NCBI RefSeq assembly: GCF_003634695.1
Contig: NZ_RBWV01000011.1
Span: 372,001 to 436,000 of the forward strand
Length of the DNA stretch: 64,000 nt
Reading direction: 5' to 3'
DNA from: Motilibacter peucedani
GTDB taxonomy: Bacteria; Actinomycetota; Actinomycetes; Motilibacterales; Motilibacteraceae
Position numbers and translations under genes: made by a program
The notes under the pieces: model-generated
What the model was told of the DNA's origin: nothing
Database searches by the model: none
What the model saw: the letters and a program-made list of their open reading frames with translations, nothing else
Part shown: positions 42,778 through 53,191 of the stretch, one piece after another
Numbering within the stretch: position 1 is the stretch's first letter
Layout: each line of letters starts with the position of its first letter

Positions 42778-44238
42778 TCAGGCGGCAGGCAGGACCACGC
42801 GGAACTCCGTGCGCCCAGGCCCGGAGTCCACCTCCACCCGTCCGGTGTGCGCCGAGACGATGGCCGCCACGATCGCGAGCCCCAGCCCGGTGCTGCCTGC
42901 CGCGCGCGAGCGCGAGGAGTCACCGCGTGCGAACCGCTCGAAGACGTTGTCGCGCAGCTCGGGCGCGATGCCCGGGCCGTCGTCGCGCACGAGCAGCGTG
43001 ACCTCGTCGCCCTGCCGGCGCAGCCCGACGCAGACCTCGGTGCCGGGCGGGGTGTGGGTGCGGGCGTTGCCGAGCAGGTTGGCCACGACCTGGTGCAGCC
43101 GCGACGGGTCGCCGACCACCTCCACCGGCTCGTCGGGCACGTCGAGCGTCCACCGGTGGTCCTGCGAGACGGCGTGGGCGTCGCTGAGCGCGTCGACGAC
43201 CAGCGAGGTGAGGTCGACCCGCTCCGCGGCGAGCGGGCGGCCGGCGTCGAGGCGCGCGAGCAGCAGCAGGTCCTCGACCAGCGTCGTCATGCGGGCGGCC
43301 TCCGACTCCACGCGGCTCATGGCGTACGCGGTGTCGGAGGGCAGCTCGTCGCGCCCGCGGCGCGTGAGCTCGGCGTAGCCGCGGATGGCGGCCAGCGGCG
43401 TACGCAGCTCGTGGCTCGCGTCCGCCACGAACTGGCGCACCCGCGTCTCGCTGGCGTGCCGGGCGTTGAGGGCGCTCCCGACCGAGGTGAGCAGGCGGTT
43501 CAGGGCCGAGCCGACCTGCCCGATCTCCGTGTGCGGGTCGGCGTCGCGCGCCGGCACCAGCTCGCTGAGCGCGACCTCGCCCTGGTCGAGCGGCATCCGG
43601 CTGACCCGGGCGGCCGTGGCCGCCACGCGCTGGAGCGGCGCCAGCGCCCGTCGCAGCAGCTGCCAGGCGAGGGCGAGGGCGAGCAGCAGCGCGACCAGCG
43701 ACACGACGGCGATCTCGCGGGCGAGCTTCCAGACCTGCGAGGTGACCTCGCGCAGCGGCAGGCCCAGGATGACCACCGAGCCGTCCCGACCGGCGCTCAC
43801 GCGGAACCGGTAGTCACCGAGCCCTTCCACCTCGGCGGTGGTGATGCCCGCGGGCCGGCGGGAGAGCGAGAGCAGCGTCGCGTCGTCGGTCACCGTCCTG
43901 GCCGTGCCGGAGCGGATCACCAGGGCGTGCACGGTCCCGCCGTAGACGCAGCCGAGGATCGTGTCGGGACGCTGCCCGCCGGGCGACCGTGGGCCGGTCG
44001 ACGCGGTCGAGGTCGGGTCCAGGAAGCCGCAGGGCGTCTCCCTCTCCGCCTCCCGCTCACGGCCGCCCGGACCGCCGCCCGGGCCGACCGTCTGGGTCAG
44101 CTGCTGGTCGAGCTGGTGGCGCAGCGAGCTGTTGATGGCGACGACCGACAGCGTGCCGATGCCGAGGCACGCCACCGCCAGCAGGGCGCTCAGCAGCAGC
44201 AGCAGCCGCGCCCGCAGCGAGCGCCCCGGCAGCCTCAC
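42778..44238 (-). CDS. Sensor histidine kinase
   Basis: 486 residues. Membrane helix 1 (ARLLLLLSALLAVACLGIGT), an extracytoplasmic domain of about 140 residues with a Cys pair, helix 2 (VVSLVALLLALALAWQLL), a HAMP domain (RRALAPLQRVAATAARVSRM), DHp box FVADASHELRTPLAAIRGYA, then N box (VVANLLGNARTHTPPGTE), G1 (DDGPGIAPELRDNVFERF) and G2 (GSTGLGLAIV). It resembles actinobacterial TcrY/PrrB-type kinases. The GTG overlaps the response regulator stop (GTGA). The divergent secreted protein at 45197 may be its partner or target. Confidence 0.92.
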   Translation of the reverse strand: MRLPGRSLRARLLLLLSALLAVACLGIGTLSVVAINSSLRHQLDQQLTQTVGPGGGPGGREREAERETPCGFLDPTSTASTGPRSPGGQRPDTILGCVYGGTVHALVIRSGTARTVTDDATLLSLSRRPAGITTAEVEGLGDYRFRVSAGRDGSVVILGLPLREVTSQVWKLAREIAVVSLVALLLALALAWQLLRRALAPLQRVAATAARVSRMPLDQGEVALSELVPARDADPHTEIGQVGSALNRLLTSVGSALNARHASETRVRQFVADASHELRTPLAAIRGYAELTRRGRDELPSDTAYAMSRVESEAARMTTLVEDLLLLARLDAGRPLAAERVDLTSLVVDALSDAHAVSQDHRWTLDVPDEPVEVVGDPSRLHQVVANLLGNARTHTPPGTEVCVGLRRQGDEVTLLVRDDGPGIAPELRDNVFERFARGDSSRSRAAGSTGLGLAIVAAIVSAHTGRVEVDSGPGRTEFRVVLPAA

Positions 44239-44999
44239 GGTGCGGGCTTGAGCACGTAGCCCGCGCCGCGCATCGTGTGGATCATCGGCTCGCGCCCGGC
44301 GTCGATCTTCTTGCGCAGGTAGGAGATGTAGAGCTCCACGACGTTGGCCTGGCCGCCGAAGTCGTAGTTCCACACCCGGTCGAGGATCTGCGCCTTGCTC
44401 AGCACGCGGCGGGGGTTGCGCATGAGGAAGCGCAGGAGCTCGAACTCGGTGGCGGTCAGGGCGACGAGGTCGCCACCACGGCGTACCTCCCGGCTGTCCT
44501 CGTCCATGCTCAGGTCGCCGACGACGAGCAGCGGCTCGTCCTCGCGCGCCCCGGCGCCCGAGCGCCGGATGAGCCCGCGCAGGCGGGCGATGACCTCTTC
44601 CAGGCTGAACGGCTTGGTCACGTAGTCGTCGCCGCCGGCGGTCAGGCCCGCGACGCGGTCCTCGACGGCGTCCTTGGCCGTGAGGAACAGGACGGGTACG
44701 CGCGGTGCCTCCGCCCGCAGCCGGCGCAGCACCTCCAGCCCGTCGATGTCGGGCAGCATCATGTCGAGGACGACCGCGTCGGGCGCGGAGGCACGGGCGG
44801 CGCGTACGGCGCTCAGCCCGTCTCCCGCGGACGCGACGTCCCAGCCCTCGTAGCGCAGGGCCATCGACAGCAGCTCGGTCAGCGTCGGCTCGTCGTCGAC
44901 GACGAGGACCCGCACCGGGGAGCCGTCGGAGCGGCGCAGCCCCTCGGGAGCGGACTTGACGGCGGCACCGGTGCCGGGCTGGGGCGTGAGGAAGGACAT
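44235..44999 (-). CDS. OmpR/PhoB-family response regulator
   Basis: 254 residues, TrcR-like. After an N-terminal extension (residues 1-30) the receiver has the acidic pair in VLVVDDEPTLTE, phospho-acceptor Asp in VVLDMMLPDIDGLEVL and Lys in YVTKPFSLEEVIARLRG. The C-terminal winged helix reads LTATEFELLRFLMRNPRRVL, then VELYISYLRKKIDAG and MRGAGYVLKPAP. ATG at 44999 has GGTGG upstream and the frame further upstream has no protein character. It is coupled to the kinase gene and divergent from the secreted protein gene at 45197. Confidence 0.92.
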   Translation of the reverse strand: MSFLTPQPGTGAAVKSAPEGLRRSDGSPVRVLVVDDEPTLTELLSMALRYEGWDVASAGDGLSAVRAARASAPDAVVLDMMLPDIDGLEVLRRLRAEAPRVPVLFLTAKDAVEDRVAGLTAGGDDYVTKPFSLEEVIARLRGLIRRSGAGAREDEPLLVVGDLSMDEDSREVRRGGDLVALTATEFELLRFLMRNPRRVLSKAQILDRVWNYDFGGQANVVELYISYLRKKIDAGREPMIHTMRGAGYVLKPAP

Positions 45000-45196
45000 G
45001 CCACCACCTTCGACCAGGACCCTCGGCACCGTCTGTGCCTCGCCTGTGGGTTCCCTGTGGACGCCCCGGCCAGTCCCATGGCCCACTCACAGCACTTTGG
45101 CAGGTTCGTGACAGCACCCTCCAAGCCCGCGGACAGTTCCTGGGAGGTGCAGGAGTCCGGGCAGAGCTCGGCTCGGCACGACACGGAGGAGCAGCA

Positions 45197-45919
45197 GTGA
45201 TCAGGAAGGCATCAGCGGTGACGCTGGCAGCGGCGATGGGGCTCGCGGGACTGGGCGCAGGTGCGGTGCTCGGCTCCGGCGTGGCCGGCGCGGCGACCAG
45301 CACCACGCAGGGCATCAAGGACCGCGCGAGCGCGATCAAGGACGCGCTGGCCGGCCTCGTCAAGGACGGCACGATCACCCAGTCGCAGGCCGACGAGGTC
45401 GCGAGCACCCTCGACGACGCGTTGCCTCCGGGTCCGGCCGGCGGGCCGCGCTTCGGCGGCCCCGGCGGACCGGGTGGTCGCTTCGAGGCCGGGCTGGCGG
45501 AGGTCGCGAAGACCCTCGGCATGACCGAGGCGGACCTCCGCACGGCGCTCGAGGGCGGCAAGACGCTGGCCGAGGTGGCGCAGTCCAAGGGCATCTCCAG
45601 GGCCGACCTGGTCAGCAAGCTCGTGGCGCTCGCGAAGACGAAGATCGCCGCAGAGGTGAAGGCCGGCCGGCTGACCCAGGCGCAGGCCGACACGATCACC
45701 GGCAAGCTCCAGACGCGCATCGGCGAGCTGGTCGACCGGACGGGCCCCGGCAAGGGGCTGCGCGGCATCGGCGGTCTGGGTCTCGGCGGGCCCGGCGGCC
45801 CGGGCGGGCGCCACGGCCACGGGCCCGGCCACTGGGGGCGCCCCGGCGCTCCCGGGGCGACCACCGCTCCCACCCCGACGCCGACGCCCACCCCGACGCC
45901 GACGCAGCAGACCAGCTGA
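45197..45919 (+). CDS. Secreted helical protein with PT-repeat tail
   Basis: 240 residues. Signal peptide (VTLAAAMGLAGLGAGAVLGS) to about residue 33. Two helical segments follow with similar motifs: LAGLVKDGTITQSQADEVAS and AAEVKAGRLTQAQADTITGK; between them is LGMTEADLRTALEGGKTLAE and VAQSKGISRADLVSKLVA. The pattern is common in actinobacterial secreted proteins of unknown function. The C-terminus is Gly/Pro-rich and ends in a run of PT dipeptides (PTPTPTPTPTPTQQTS), possibly a wall-spanning or glycosylated stretch. GTG follows GGAGGAGCAG. It is divergent from the two-component system, which may control it. Confidence 0.78.
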   Translation: MIRKASAVTLAAAMGLAGLGAGAVLGSGVAGAATSTTQGIKDRASAIKDALAGLVKDGTITQSQADEVASTLDDALPPGPAGGPRFGGPGGPGGRFEAGLAEVAKTLGMTEADLRTALEGGKTLAEVAQSKGISRADLVSKLVALAKTKIAAEVKAGRLTQAQADTITGKLQTRIGELVDRTGPGKGLRGIGGLGLGGPGGPGGRHGHGPGHWGRPGAPGATTAPTPTPTPTPTPTQQTS

Positions 45920-45940
45920 CGCGTACGTGGCTCGGCGGCC

Positions 45941-46016
45941 GAGGTGAGCGGTAGCGAGCACCTGCCGGCGGTAGCCCTCCAGCTACCGCCGGCCCGTATC
46001 CTCCACCGCTCACCTC
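45941..46016 (+). terminator. Nested inverted repeat / terminator
   Basis: An inner perfect 12-bp hairpin (GCCGGCGGTAGC at 45964-45975 with complement at 45982-45993, loop CCTCCA) is enclosed by an outer pair GAGGTGAGCGGT (45941-45952) and ACCGCTCACCTC (46005-46016). It lies between the secreted protein gene and typA and probably ends the first and insulates the second. Confidence 0.65.
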
Positions 46017-46119
46017 GCCCAGCTGCCGCCGGGTGCGGGCGCAGGGCAGAGCGTCGCCGGGGCAGGGTCGAGCAGCGACGGGAGCGGGGGAGGCGCGAGG
46101 GCCCGTAGCATGGTGCCCC

Positions 46120-48003
<1,884 letters not shown>

Positions 48004-48082
48004 GCGCCCGCTCCACGGGTCCACACGAACGGGTACGCGGCGCGCCTTCAGCACCGCCGCGTACCCGGTCGATGCTCCGACC

Positions 48083-48391
48083 GTGACCAGCACTCCCCTG
48101 CACCGCGAGACCCCGCCCCACCTCACCCTGAGCGCCCGGGCCCGGGCGCTGGAGCTGATCGGCGCCTACATCGCCGAGGTCGGCCAGGAGGAGCGCCGCG
48201 CGACCCTCGACCGCGTCGCCGCCGAGGTGGTCGACGAGCCGGCAGCGGTGCGCGTCCTCGTGCACGCGCTCACGGAGTACGCCGCGACCTTCGCCGACGT
48301 CGCCGCCACAGCGACCTCCACGCCGCAGCACGTCGTCTCCCCGGCCACCCTGGTGCAGGCGCTGGCACGCATGGACCTCGCCATCGGCTGA
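48083..48391 (+). CDS. Small helical hypothetical protein
   Basis: 102 residues, cytoplasmic and mostly alpha-helical: SARARALELIGAYIAEVGQE, then RATLDRVAAEVVDEPAAVRV and VSPATLVQALARMDLAIG. No family was recognised. GTG (VTSTPLHRE) is the only sensible start; the ribosome site is poor. It sits between typA and a strong terminator. Composition and codon use look coding, but the call rests mainly on that. Confidence 0.6.
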   Translation: MTSTPLHRETPPHLTLSARARALELIGAYIAEVGQEERRATLDRVAAEVVDEPAAVRVLVHALTEYAATFADVAATATSTPQHVVSPATLVQALARMDLAIG

Positions 48392-48411
48392 GCGGCCCGA
48401 CGGACCGCACT

Positions 48412-48466
48412 CCGGACGCACGACGGCCCCCCACCCTGAGCAGGTGGGGGGCCGTCGTGCGTCCGG
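48412..48466. terminator. Very strong 24-bp hairpin terminator
   Basis: A perfect 24-bp stem (48412-48435 with 48443-48466) and a 7-nt loop CTGAGCA. It lies between the small gene ending at 48391 and the convergent glycosidase ending at 48478, and probably terminates both. Confidence 0.9.
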
Positions 48467-48477
48467 CGGTGTGGGGC

Positions 48478-49833
48478 TCAGACCGTCGAGGCGATGTACT
48501 GCGGCGAGCTGGTGATGACCAGCTTGGCCTTCGCCTTGGTCTTCTTCTTGACGCCGAGCACGCTGGTGACCGACACGGTGCCGGCCGGGGCCAGCATGCC
48601 GACGCGCTTGGTCGGGTTCCACACGATGTAGCCGTGCCCGCGGCGCAGCTTGATGGTGCAGGTGTAGGTGTTCGTCCTGGCCCGGGTGCAGTCGACCAGC
48701 GGGTAGGCCATCCACGTGCGGGTGACCGAGTAGGCCTTGCCCGCCGGGGTGAGCGTGCGGTTGTCGGCCTTGGTCAGCTCGACGCCGAGGCGGCCGTGGA
48801 CGTCCCACGCGTACCAGTAGGTGCGGGCGACGCCCTGCGCGCGGGCGAGCAGCAGGAAGCGCGAGACGTAGGCGGCCTGGTTGGCCTCGGTGATCTTCTC
48901 GGGCGCCCCGATGCCGCCGACCGGCCCGCCGAAGCTGACCTCGGTGGCGTAGACGGGCAGGGTGTCGAGCTTGTACTTCTTGAGGTAGCGGCGCACCGTC
49001 ACGAGCTGCGCGATCGCGTCCTCAGGGCCCTTGCCGGGGTTGGAGTAGAGGTGCACCGCGTTGATGTCGGCGTACTTCCCGCCGGTCGAGGCGAGGTACT
49101 TCGACATCCACGTGATGGCCGGCGCGCGGCGCGAGGTGAAGCCGGGGCCGACGAGCGAGGCCAGCGGGTACTTCCGCTTGACCGTCGAGACGGTCACCGT
49201 GCGGCCCTTGACGCGCTTCTTCGTCTTGACGACCGTGCCGGCGTGCAGCGCCTGGTAGGCGGCCAGGTTGAGCGAGGCCATCTGCGTCGGCGTGCCGGTG
49301 AAGAACAGCCCGCCGTTCGGCTCGTTCCAGGTCTGGAACTCGCGGACGCCCTTGCGGTAGTAGCGCGCCACGACCGCGTCGACGTAGGCGCGCCAGTAGG
49401 TCAGGTGGCTCGGCGTCGCGGTGGAGCCGGCGGGCAGGCCCTTGCCGAGGTCGAGCGTGGGCTGGCTGCTCGCCCACGCCGGCGTCTGGCCCAGCACGAT
49501 CATCGGCTTCTGGTGGTTGCGCACGGCCTGGGCGACCGCGGCGTCGAGACGGGTCCAGTTCCAGGTCGTCGGCGTCGGCTGGACGTCGGCCCACGTGGTG
49601 CCGGTGTCCCACAGGCGCACGGAGCCGACGGTCGCCTTGGAGGGCAGGTAGCGGGCGACGCCGAGGTTGGAGACGTGCATCCCGAAGTAGTCGACCGGGG
49701 TCGCCACCGGCTTCACGACGGGTGCGGGCTTGGTCACAGCAAGAGCCGGGGTGGCGCTGGCGACTGCCAGGCTGCCACCGACGGCGAAGCTCACTGCAGC
49801 GGCGACGAGCCGAATCGGCCGGCGTACGCGCAT
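48478..49833 (-). CDS. Secreted glycosidase of (beta/alpha)8 type
   Basis: 451 residues. Signal peptide ending at ATPALAV (about 33). The catalytic barrel (about 45-370) has YFGMHVSNLGVARYLPS near its start, the acid/base glutamate in FQTWNEPNGGLFF, and a probable nucleophile glutamate in LPVYATEVSFGGPVGG, the clan GH-A arrangement. A C-terminal beta-sandwich (about 375-451) follows with KRVGMLAPAGTVSVTSVLG and KKKTKAKAKL. It resembles secreted actinobacterial glycosidases near GH39/GH5, but family and substrate are unresolved. The start ATG follows AAAGGACC. The 415 bp upstream holds a hairpin and no other gene. Confidence 0.8.
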   Translation of the reverse strand: MRVRRPIRLVAAAVSFAVGGSLAVASATPALAVTKPAPVVKPVATPVDYFGMHVSNLGVARYLPSKATVGSVRLWDTGTTWADVQPTPTTWNWTRLDAAVAQAVRNHQKPMIVLGQTPAWASSQPTLDLGKGLPAGSTATPSHLTYWRAYVDAVVARYYRKGVREFQTWNEPNGGLFFTGTPTQMASLNLAAYQALHAGTVVKTKKRVKGRTVTVSTVKRKYPLASLVGPGFTSRRAPAITWMSKYLASTGGKYADINAVHLYSNPGKGPEDAIAQLVTVRRYLKKYKLDTLPVYATEVSFGGPVGGIGAPEKITEANQAAYVSRFLLLARAQGVARTYWYAWDVHGRLGVELTKADNRTLTPAGKAYSVTRTWMAYPLVDCTRARTNTYTCTIKLRRGHGYIVWNPTKRVGMLAPAGTVSVTSVLGVKKKTKAKAKLVITSSPQYIASTV

Positions 49834-50248
49834 GAGGCGGAGGTCCTTTCGCAAGGGGCGAGGGGAGACGAGCGTGCCGGAGCACGCGGTGCGGACGAGC
49901 GAGGGGACGATCTCAGACGAACCGGGCACGCACCGTCACTGCACAAGAGACGGTGGCCCCGGCGGGACGTTCAGTCCGGCCGGCAGAGCCGTCCGGCACC
50001 ACGAACCTACCTACCGGACTGCGCATCGTCGTCGCAGACGCACCACCGGAGCGTGTCGTGCCTCACCGCGCGGGGGTCGCTACTGGCGGAATCCGCGCGG
50101 GTGAGGCACCGTTGTGCACGGTGCCGCGCTGGGGCATGACCCCGGGCTCCATCATTCGCCGCCACGAGCGGCCTGTCGCCGAGAGGCGTCTCCCAGCGCG
50201 GCACCTCCGCCCGTCCCCGCTGCCCAGGGCGGGCTGACCCCTTCGGGT
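49834..50248. other. Intergenic upstream of glycosidase, with hairpin
   Basis: No gene is visible. It includes the promoter and leader of the minus-strand glycosidase and an imperfect inverted repeat at 50058-50109 (arms GTGCCTCACCGCGCGG and its complement with one bulged base, 19-nt loop). I looked for known riboswitch motifs (c-di-AMP, c-di-GMP, cobalamin) without a convincing match. Confidence 0.45.
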
Positions 50249-50596
50249 CTAGCCCCAGCCGAGCTCGTGCAGCCGGTCGTCATCCATGCCGAAATGGTGT
50301 CCCACCTCGTGCACGACGGTGGTGCGCACCTCGGCGACGACGTCCTCGCGCGTCCGCGCCATCCGCACGAGGGGTCCGCGGAAGATGCTGATCTTGTCAG
50401 GGAGCACGCCGGTGTACCACTCGCCCCGCTCGGTCAGCGGCACGCCTTCGTACAGCCCGAGCAGGTGCTGGCCGTCGGGCGGTTCGTCCTCGACCACGAC
50501 GGCGACGTTGCGCATGGCGCGTCCGAGGGCAGGGGGTAGTCCGTCCAGCGCCTCGACGACGAGCGCGTCGAACTCCTCCTCGGAGATGTCCACCAC
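50249..50596 (-). CDS. Metallopeptidase family protein (zincin-like)
   Basis: 115 residues. The motif TTVVHEVGHHFGMDDDRL gives HExxH followed by xxxD, the metzincin-like zinc site of the small bacterial metallopeptidase family. The N-terminus reads ISEEEFDALVVEALDGLPPA, followed by a beta-strand region with YEGVPLTERGEWYTGVLPDK. These small proteins are widespread in actinobacteria and may process cytoplasmic peptides; no signal peptide is present. Two consecutive GTG codons (50596 and 50593) are possible starts. It is divergent from the metallophosphoesterase. Confidence 0.87.
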   Translation of the reverse strand: MVDISEEEFDALVVEALDGLPPALGRAMRNVAVVVEDEPPDGQHLLGLYEGVPLTERGEWYTGVLPDKISIFRGPLVRMARTREDVVAEVRTTVVHEVGHHFGMDDDRLHELGWG

Positions 50597-50614
50597 ACCG
50601 CGAGGCTACGTCCC

Positions 50615-52066
50615 ATGCGCCTGTTGAGAACGCTGCTGGTGCGGCTGCGCCGGCACCGGCTCGCGCGCGCCGCCCTGGTCCTCGCCGTGTCGTGCGCGGG
50701 CATCGCGCTCGGGCTCGCGCTCTTCGGCTCGGTGCGGGCGCCGGTCGGCCCGGTGCAGGCGCGGCTCTCGGCGACCGCCGGGCTCTCGGGCGGCGTCAGC
50801 GTACGGGTGCCGCCGCTCGGCTCCATCGCCCTGCGCACGCACCGCGGCCCCCTCCACGTCACCGCCGAGGTCCGCCGCCTGGACCCCCAGGCGGCGCGCC
50901 AGCTCGTCGACGACCCCACGCTGCTCACCGCGCTGCCGCAGCGGCTCACCCACGACGTACGCCGTGCGCTCCTGCGCCTGGCGCTGACCGCGGGCGCCGC
51001 GTCCCTGGGCGGCGCGGCCGTGCTCGGGCTCGTGGTCTACCGCAGCTGGCGCCGGGCGCTGCTCTGCGCCGGCGTGGCGGCCGGGCTGCTCGGCGCCTCG
51101 GTCGGCGTCGCCGCCGCGACCCTGCGCCGCGACGCGCTCTCGGAGCCGACCTACTCGGGCCTGCTGGCCAACGCCCCGGGCGTCATCGGCAGCGCCGAGG
51201 ACATCGCGGGCAACCTGAGCGCCTACGGCAGCGAGCTGTCCAAGCTGGTGGGCAACGTGTCGCGGCTGTACGCGGCGACCTCCACCCTGCCGCTGCTGCC
51301 CGAGGGCGGCGACACGACCAAGGTGCTGCTCGTCTCCGACATCCACCTCAACCCGTCGGCCTGGCCGGTCATCCGCTCGACGGTCGAGCAGTACAAGATC
51401 GACCTGGTCGTCGACGCGGGAGACCTGACCGACCACGGCAGCTCCCTCGAGGACGCGTTCGCGGCGCCGATCGGGACGCTCGGCGTGCCCTACGTCTACG
51501 TCAAGGGCAACCACGACTCGCGCTCGACCACTGCGGCGGTCGACCGGGAGCCGGGCACGACGGTCCTGCGCGGGCAGCCCGTCGAGGTCGAGGGCATCCG
51601 CTTCCTCGGCGGGCCCGACCCCCGCTTCACGCCCGACCAGACGACCCGTGAGCCCTCGCAGGTGGAGCAGGAGGCCGTCGAGGCGGCCGGCGACGGGCTC
51701 GCCGAGACCGCCCGCTCCTCGCCCCAGCCGGTCGACGTGGCGGTCGTCCACGACCCGGTCGAGGGCGCCCGGCTCGACGGCGCGGTGCCGCTGGTGCTCA
51801 GCGGCCACACCCACAAGCGGGCCGTCACCGAGCTCGAGGGCGGCACCACGATGTTCACGCAGGGATCGACCGGCGGGGCGGGGCTGCGCGGGCTCGAAGG
51901 CGAGTCGCCGACGCCCGTCGAGCTCTCGGTGCTCTACCTCGACCGCACGACCCACCGGCTGGCCGCCTACGACGACATCACGCTGGGCGGTCTCGGGCTC
52001 GCCACGGCGACGGTCGAGCGGCACGTGGTGCCGGTGCAGGAGCCGGCGCCGGAGGCGCGCAAGTGA
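50615..52066 (+). CDS. Membrane metallophosphoesterase
   Basis: 483 residues. One N-terminal membrane helix (AALVLAVSCAGIALGLALFG) anchors the protein, a second pair of helices lies near residues 125-170 (LTAGAASLGGAAVLGLVVYR and LLCAGVAAGLLGASVGV), then the phosphoesterase domain from about residue 225: LLVSDIHLNPSAW (DxH), DLVVDAGDLTDHG (GDxxD), VKGNHDSRST (GNHD) and VLSGHTHKRAV (GHxH). All metal ligands are present. It could cleave phosphodiester or phosphomonoester bonds outside or at the membrane. It is followed by tRNA-Glu, and no partner is adjacent. Confidence 0.87.
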   Translation: MRLLRTLLVRLRRHRLARAALVLAVSCAGIALGLALFGSVRAPVGPVQARLSATAGLSGGVSVRVPPLGSIALRTHRGPLHVTAEVRRLDPQAARQLVDDPTLLTALPQRLTHDVRRALLRLALTAGAASLGGAAVLGLVVYRSWRRALLCAGVAAGLLGASVGVAAATLRRDALSEPTYSGLLANAPGVIGSAEDIAGNLSAYGSELSKLVGNVSRLYAATSTLPLLPEGGDTTKVLLVSDIHLNPSAWPVIRSTVEQYKIDLVVDAGDLTDHGSSLEDAFAAPIGTLGVPYVYVKGNHDSRSTTAAVDREPGTTVLRGQPVEVEGIRFLGGPDPRFTPDQTTREPSQVEQEAVEAAGDGLAETARSSPQPVDVAVVHDPVEGARLDGAVPLVLSGHTHKRAVTELEGGTTMFTQGSTGGAGLRGLEGESPTPVELSVLYLDRTTHRLAAYDDITLGGLGLATATVERHVVPVQEPAPEARK

Positions 52067-52149
52067 GCCGCTGGTACGGCCGGTGGCGGGCTCGGCGAGC
52101 GGTCGCGTACAGTTCTCGCGGCACCCTCACGGGAGCTCGACGACGACCT

Positions 52150-52222
52150 GCCCTCATCGTCTAGTGGCCCAGGACGCCGCCCTTTCACGGCGGTAGCGCG
52201 GGTTCGAATCCCGCTGGGGGTA
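52150..52222 (+). tRNA. tRNA-Glu (TTC)
   Basis: 73 nt. Acceptor stem GCCCTCA with TGGGGGT (G-U pairs at positions 1 and 5), anticodon loop CTTTCAC between CCGCC and GGCGG, T loop TTCGAAT, discriminator A. CCA is not encoded. Confidence 0.95.
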
Positions 52223-52225
52223 CGT

Positions 52226-52253
52226 CCCAGTCTCTGGCGTGTGAGAGACTGGG
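52226..52253 (+). terminator. Hairpin after tRNA-Glu
   Basis: CCCAGTCTCT, loop GGCGTGTG, AGAGACTGGG: a perfect 10-bp stem starting 4 nt after the tRNA. Confidence 0.8.
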
Positions 52254-52283
52254 TCCTGCAAGTGCGAGTCCGTTCTGCAGCGA

Positions 52284-52357
52284 GGCCCCGTAGCGCAGTT
52301 GGTTAGCGCGTCGCCCTGTCACGGCGAAGGCCGCGGGTTCGAGTCCCGTCGGGGTCG
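52284..52357 (+). tRNA. tRNA-Asp (GTC)
   Basis: 74 nt. Acceptor GGCCCCG with CGGGGTC, anticodon stem TCGCC/GGCGA around loop CTGTCAC (anticodon GTC), T arm CGGGTTCGAGTCCCG, discriminator G. CCA is not encoded. It follows the tRNA-Glu hairpin by 30 nt. Confidence 0.95.
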
Positions 52358-52365
52358 CCTCCGGG

Positions 52366-52396
52366 AGGCCCGGCACCAGTCCCTGGTGCCGGGCCT
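52366..52396. terminator. Bidirectional hairpin terminator
   Basis: AGGCCCGGCACCA, loop GTCCC, TGGTGCCGGGCCT: a perfect 13-bp stem between tRNA-Asp and the convergent GNAT gene (ends 52400). Confidence 0.85.
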
Positions 52397-52399
52397 TCG

Positions 52400-53191
52400 T
52401 CATGCTCGGCGCTCCTTCGTCCGGTACTCGTACCGCGAGACGTCCGCGAAGCCGGCTCTCGCGTAGCCCGCGCGGGCGACGGCGTTCGCCTCGAGCACCT
52501 GCAGCCAGACGGTGTCGCGGCCGGCGTCGCGCGCAGCCTCGGCCAGTGCCGCGAGCACGGCCGACGTGCAGCCCCTGCGCCGCGCTGCCGGCCGCACCGC
52601 GACGCAGTAGAGCCCGGCCCAGGTGGTGCCCTCGACGAGGGCGAGGCGGGCGACGGCCAGGGTGGCGCCGGCCTGCCGGACCGACGCGTAGACGGCGGGC
52701 GCACCGGTCAGGATCCGCCGGGCGACGGCCCGGGCAGCTGCGTCGCCCCGGCCGTCGACGGCCCACCAGCAGTCCATCCAGCCCTCGTCGGGGGCGTCGG
52801 CCAGGTCCACGCGGTGGGCCGGTGGCCGCAGCCCGGCCAGGAGCGTCTCGACCCCGGCTGCCTGGACGAGCGTGGGAGAGCCGGCCGCGTAGCCGCGCTC
52901 GTCGAGCAGCTGGTCGAGGACCTGGGGCTGGCTGGCGGGACCCACCTGGAAGGTGGCGGGCAGGCCGTGGCGAGCGTAGGTGGCCTCGACCTGCTCGACC
53001 GCGGCACCGGCGTCCGCGGGCGCCTTCAGCGGGAGCACGGAGTTGGCGCGCTGCGTGACGCCGGCCGAGAGGCGAAGGAGCCAGCCGTCCACCTCGACCG
53101 TCTCGAGCGCCGGCCACGCCTGCGCCGCGAGCAGGTCGAGGCGGGTCGGGCCGGTGACACTGTCGGTGGCCGGTCCTAGCGTGGGCGGCAT
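52400..53191 (-). CDS. GNAT-family N-acetyltransferase
   Basis: 263 residues. An N-terminal part with LLAAQAWPALETVEVDGWLL and VLPLKAPADAGAAVEQVEA (a leading acetyltransferase-like module) is followed by the GNAT catalytic domain: TTWAGLYCVAVRPAARRRGC (RRRGCTSAVL is the acetyl-CoA binding loop) and LQVLEANAVARAGYARAGF. The substrate is unknown; mycothiol synthase-like double GNATs share this layout. The ATG at 53191 shares bases with the ATG of the divergent pyridoxamine-oxidase-like gene (CATG at 53189-53192); an alternative ATG at 53200 exists. Confidence 0.85.
   Translation of the reverse strand: MPPTLGPATDSVTGPTRLDLLAAQAWPALETVEVDGWLLRLSAGVTQRANSVLPLKAPADAGAAVEQVEATYARHGLPATFQVGPASQPQVLDQLLDERGYAAGSPTLVQAAGVETLLAGLRPPAHRVDLADAPDEGWMDCWWAVDGRGDAAARAVARRILTGAPAVYASVRQAGATLAVARLALVEGTTWAGLYCVAVRPAARRRGCTSAVLAALAEAARDAGRDTVWLQVLEANAVARAGYARAGFADVSRYEYRTKERRA

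Noticed and set aside
38606-43378. A 1590-codon open frame on the plus strand
   Set aside because: It is antisense to flhA, flhF and the TPM-like gene, reads as low-complexity Arg/Asp/Gln-rich text, and has no ribosome site.
45850-45916. Repeated ACGCC/CCGACG units as a tandem repeat array
   Set aside because: They encode the PT-repeat tail of the secreted protein and are explained by coding sequence.
49834-50248. Possible riboswitch upstream of the secreted glycosidase
   Set aside because: Only an imperfect hairpin is present; the conserved core sequences of c-di-AMP, c-di-GMP or cobalamin riboswitches were not found.
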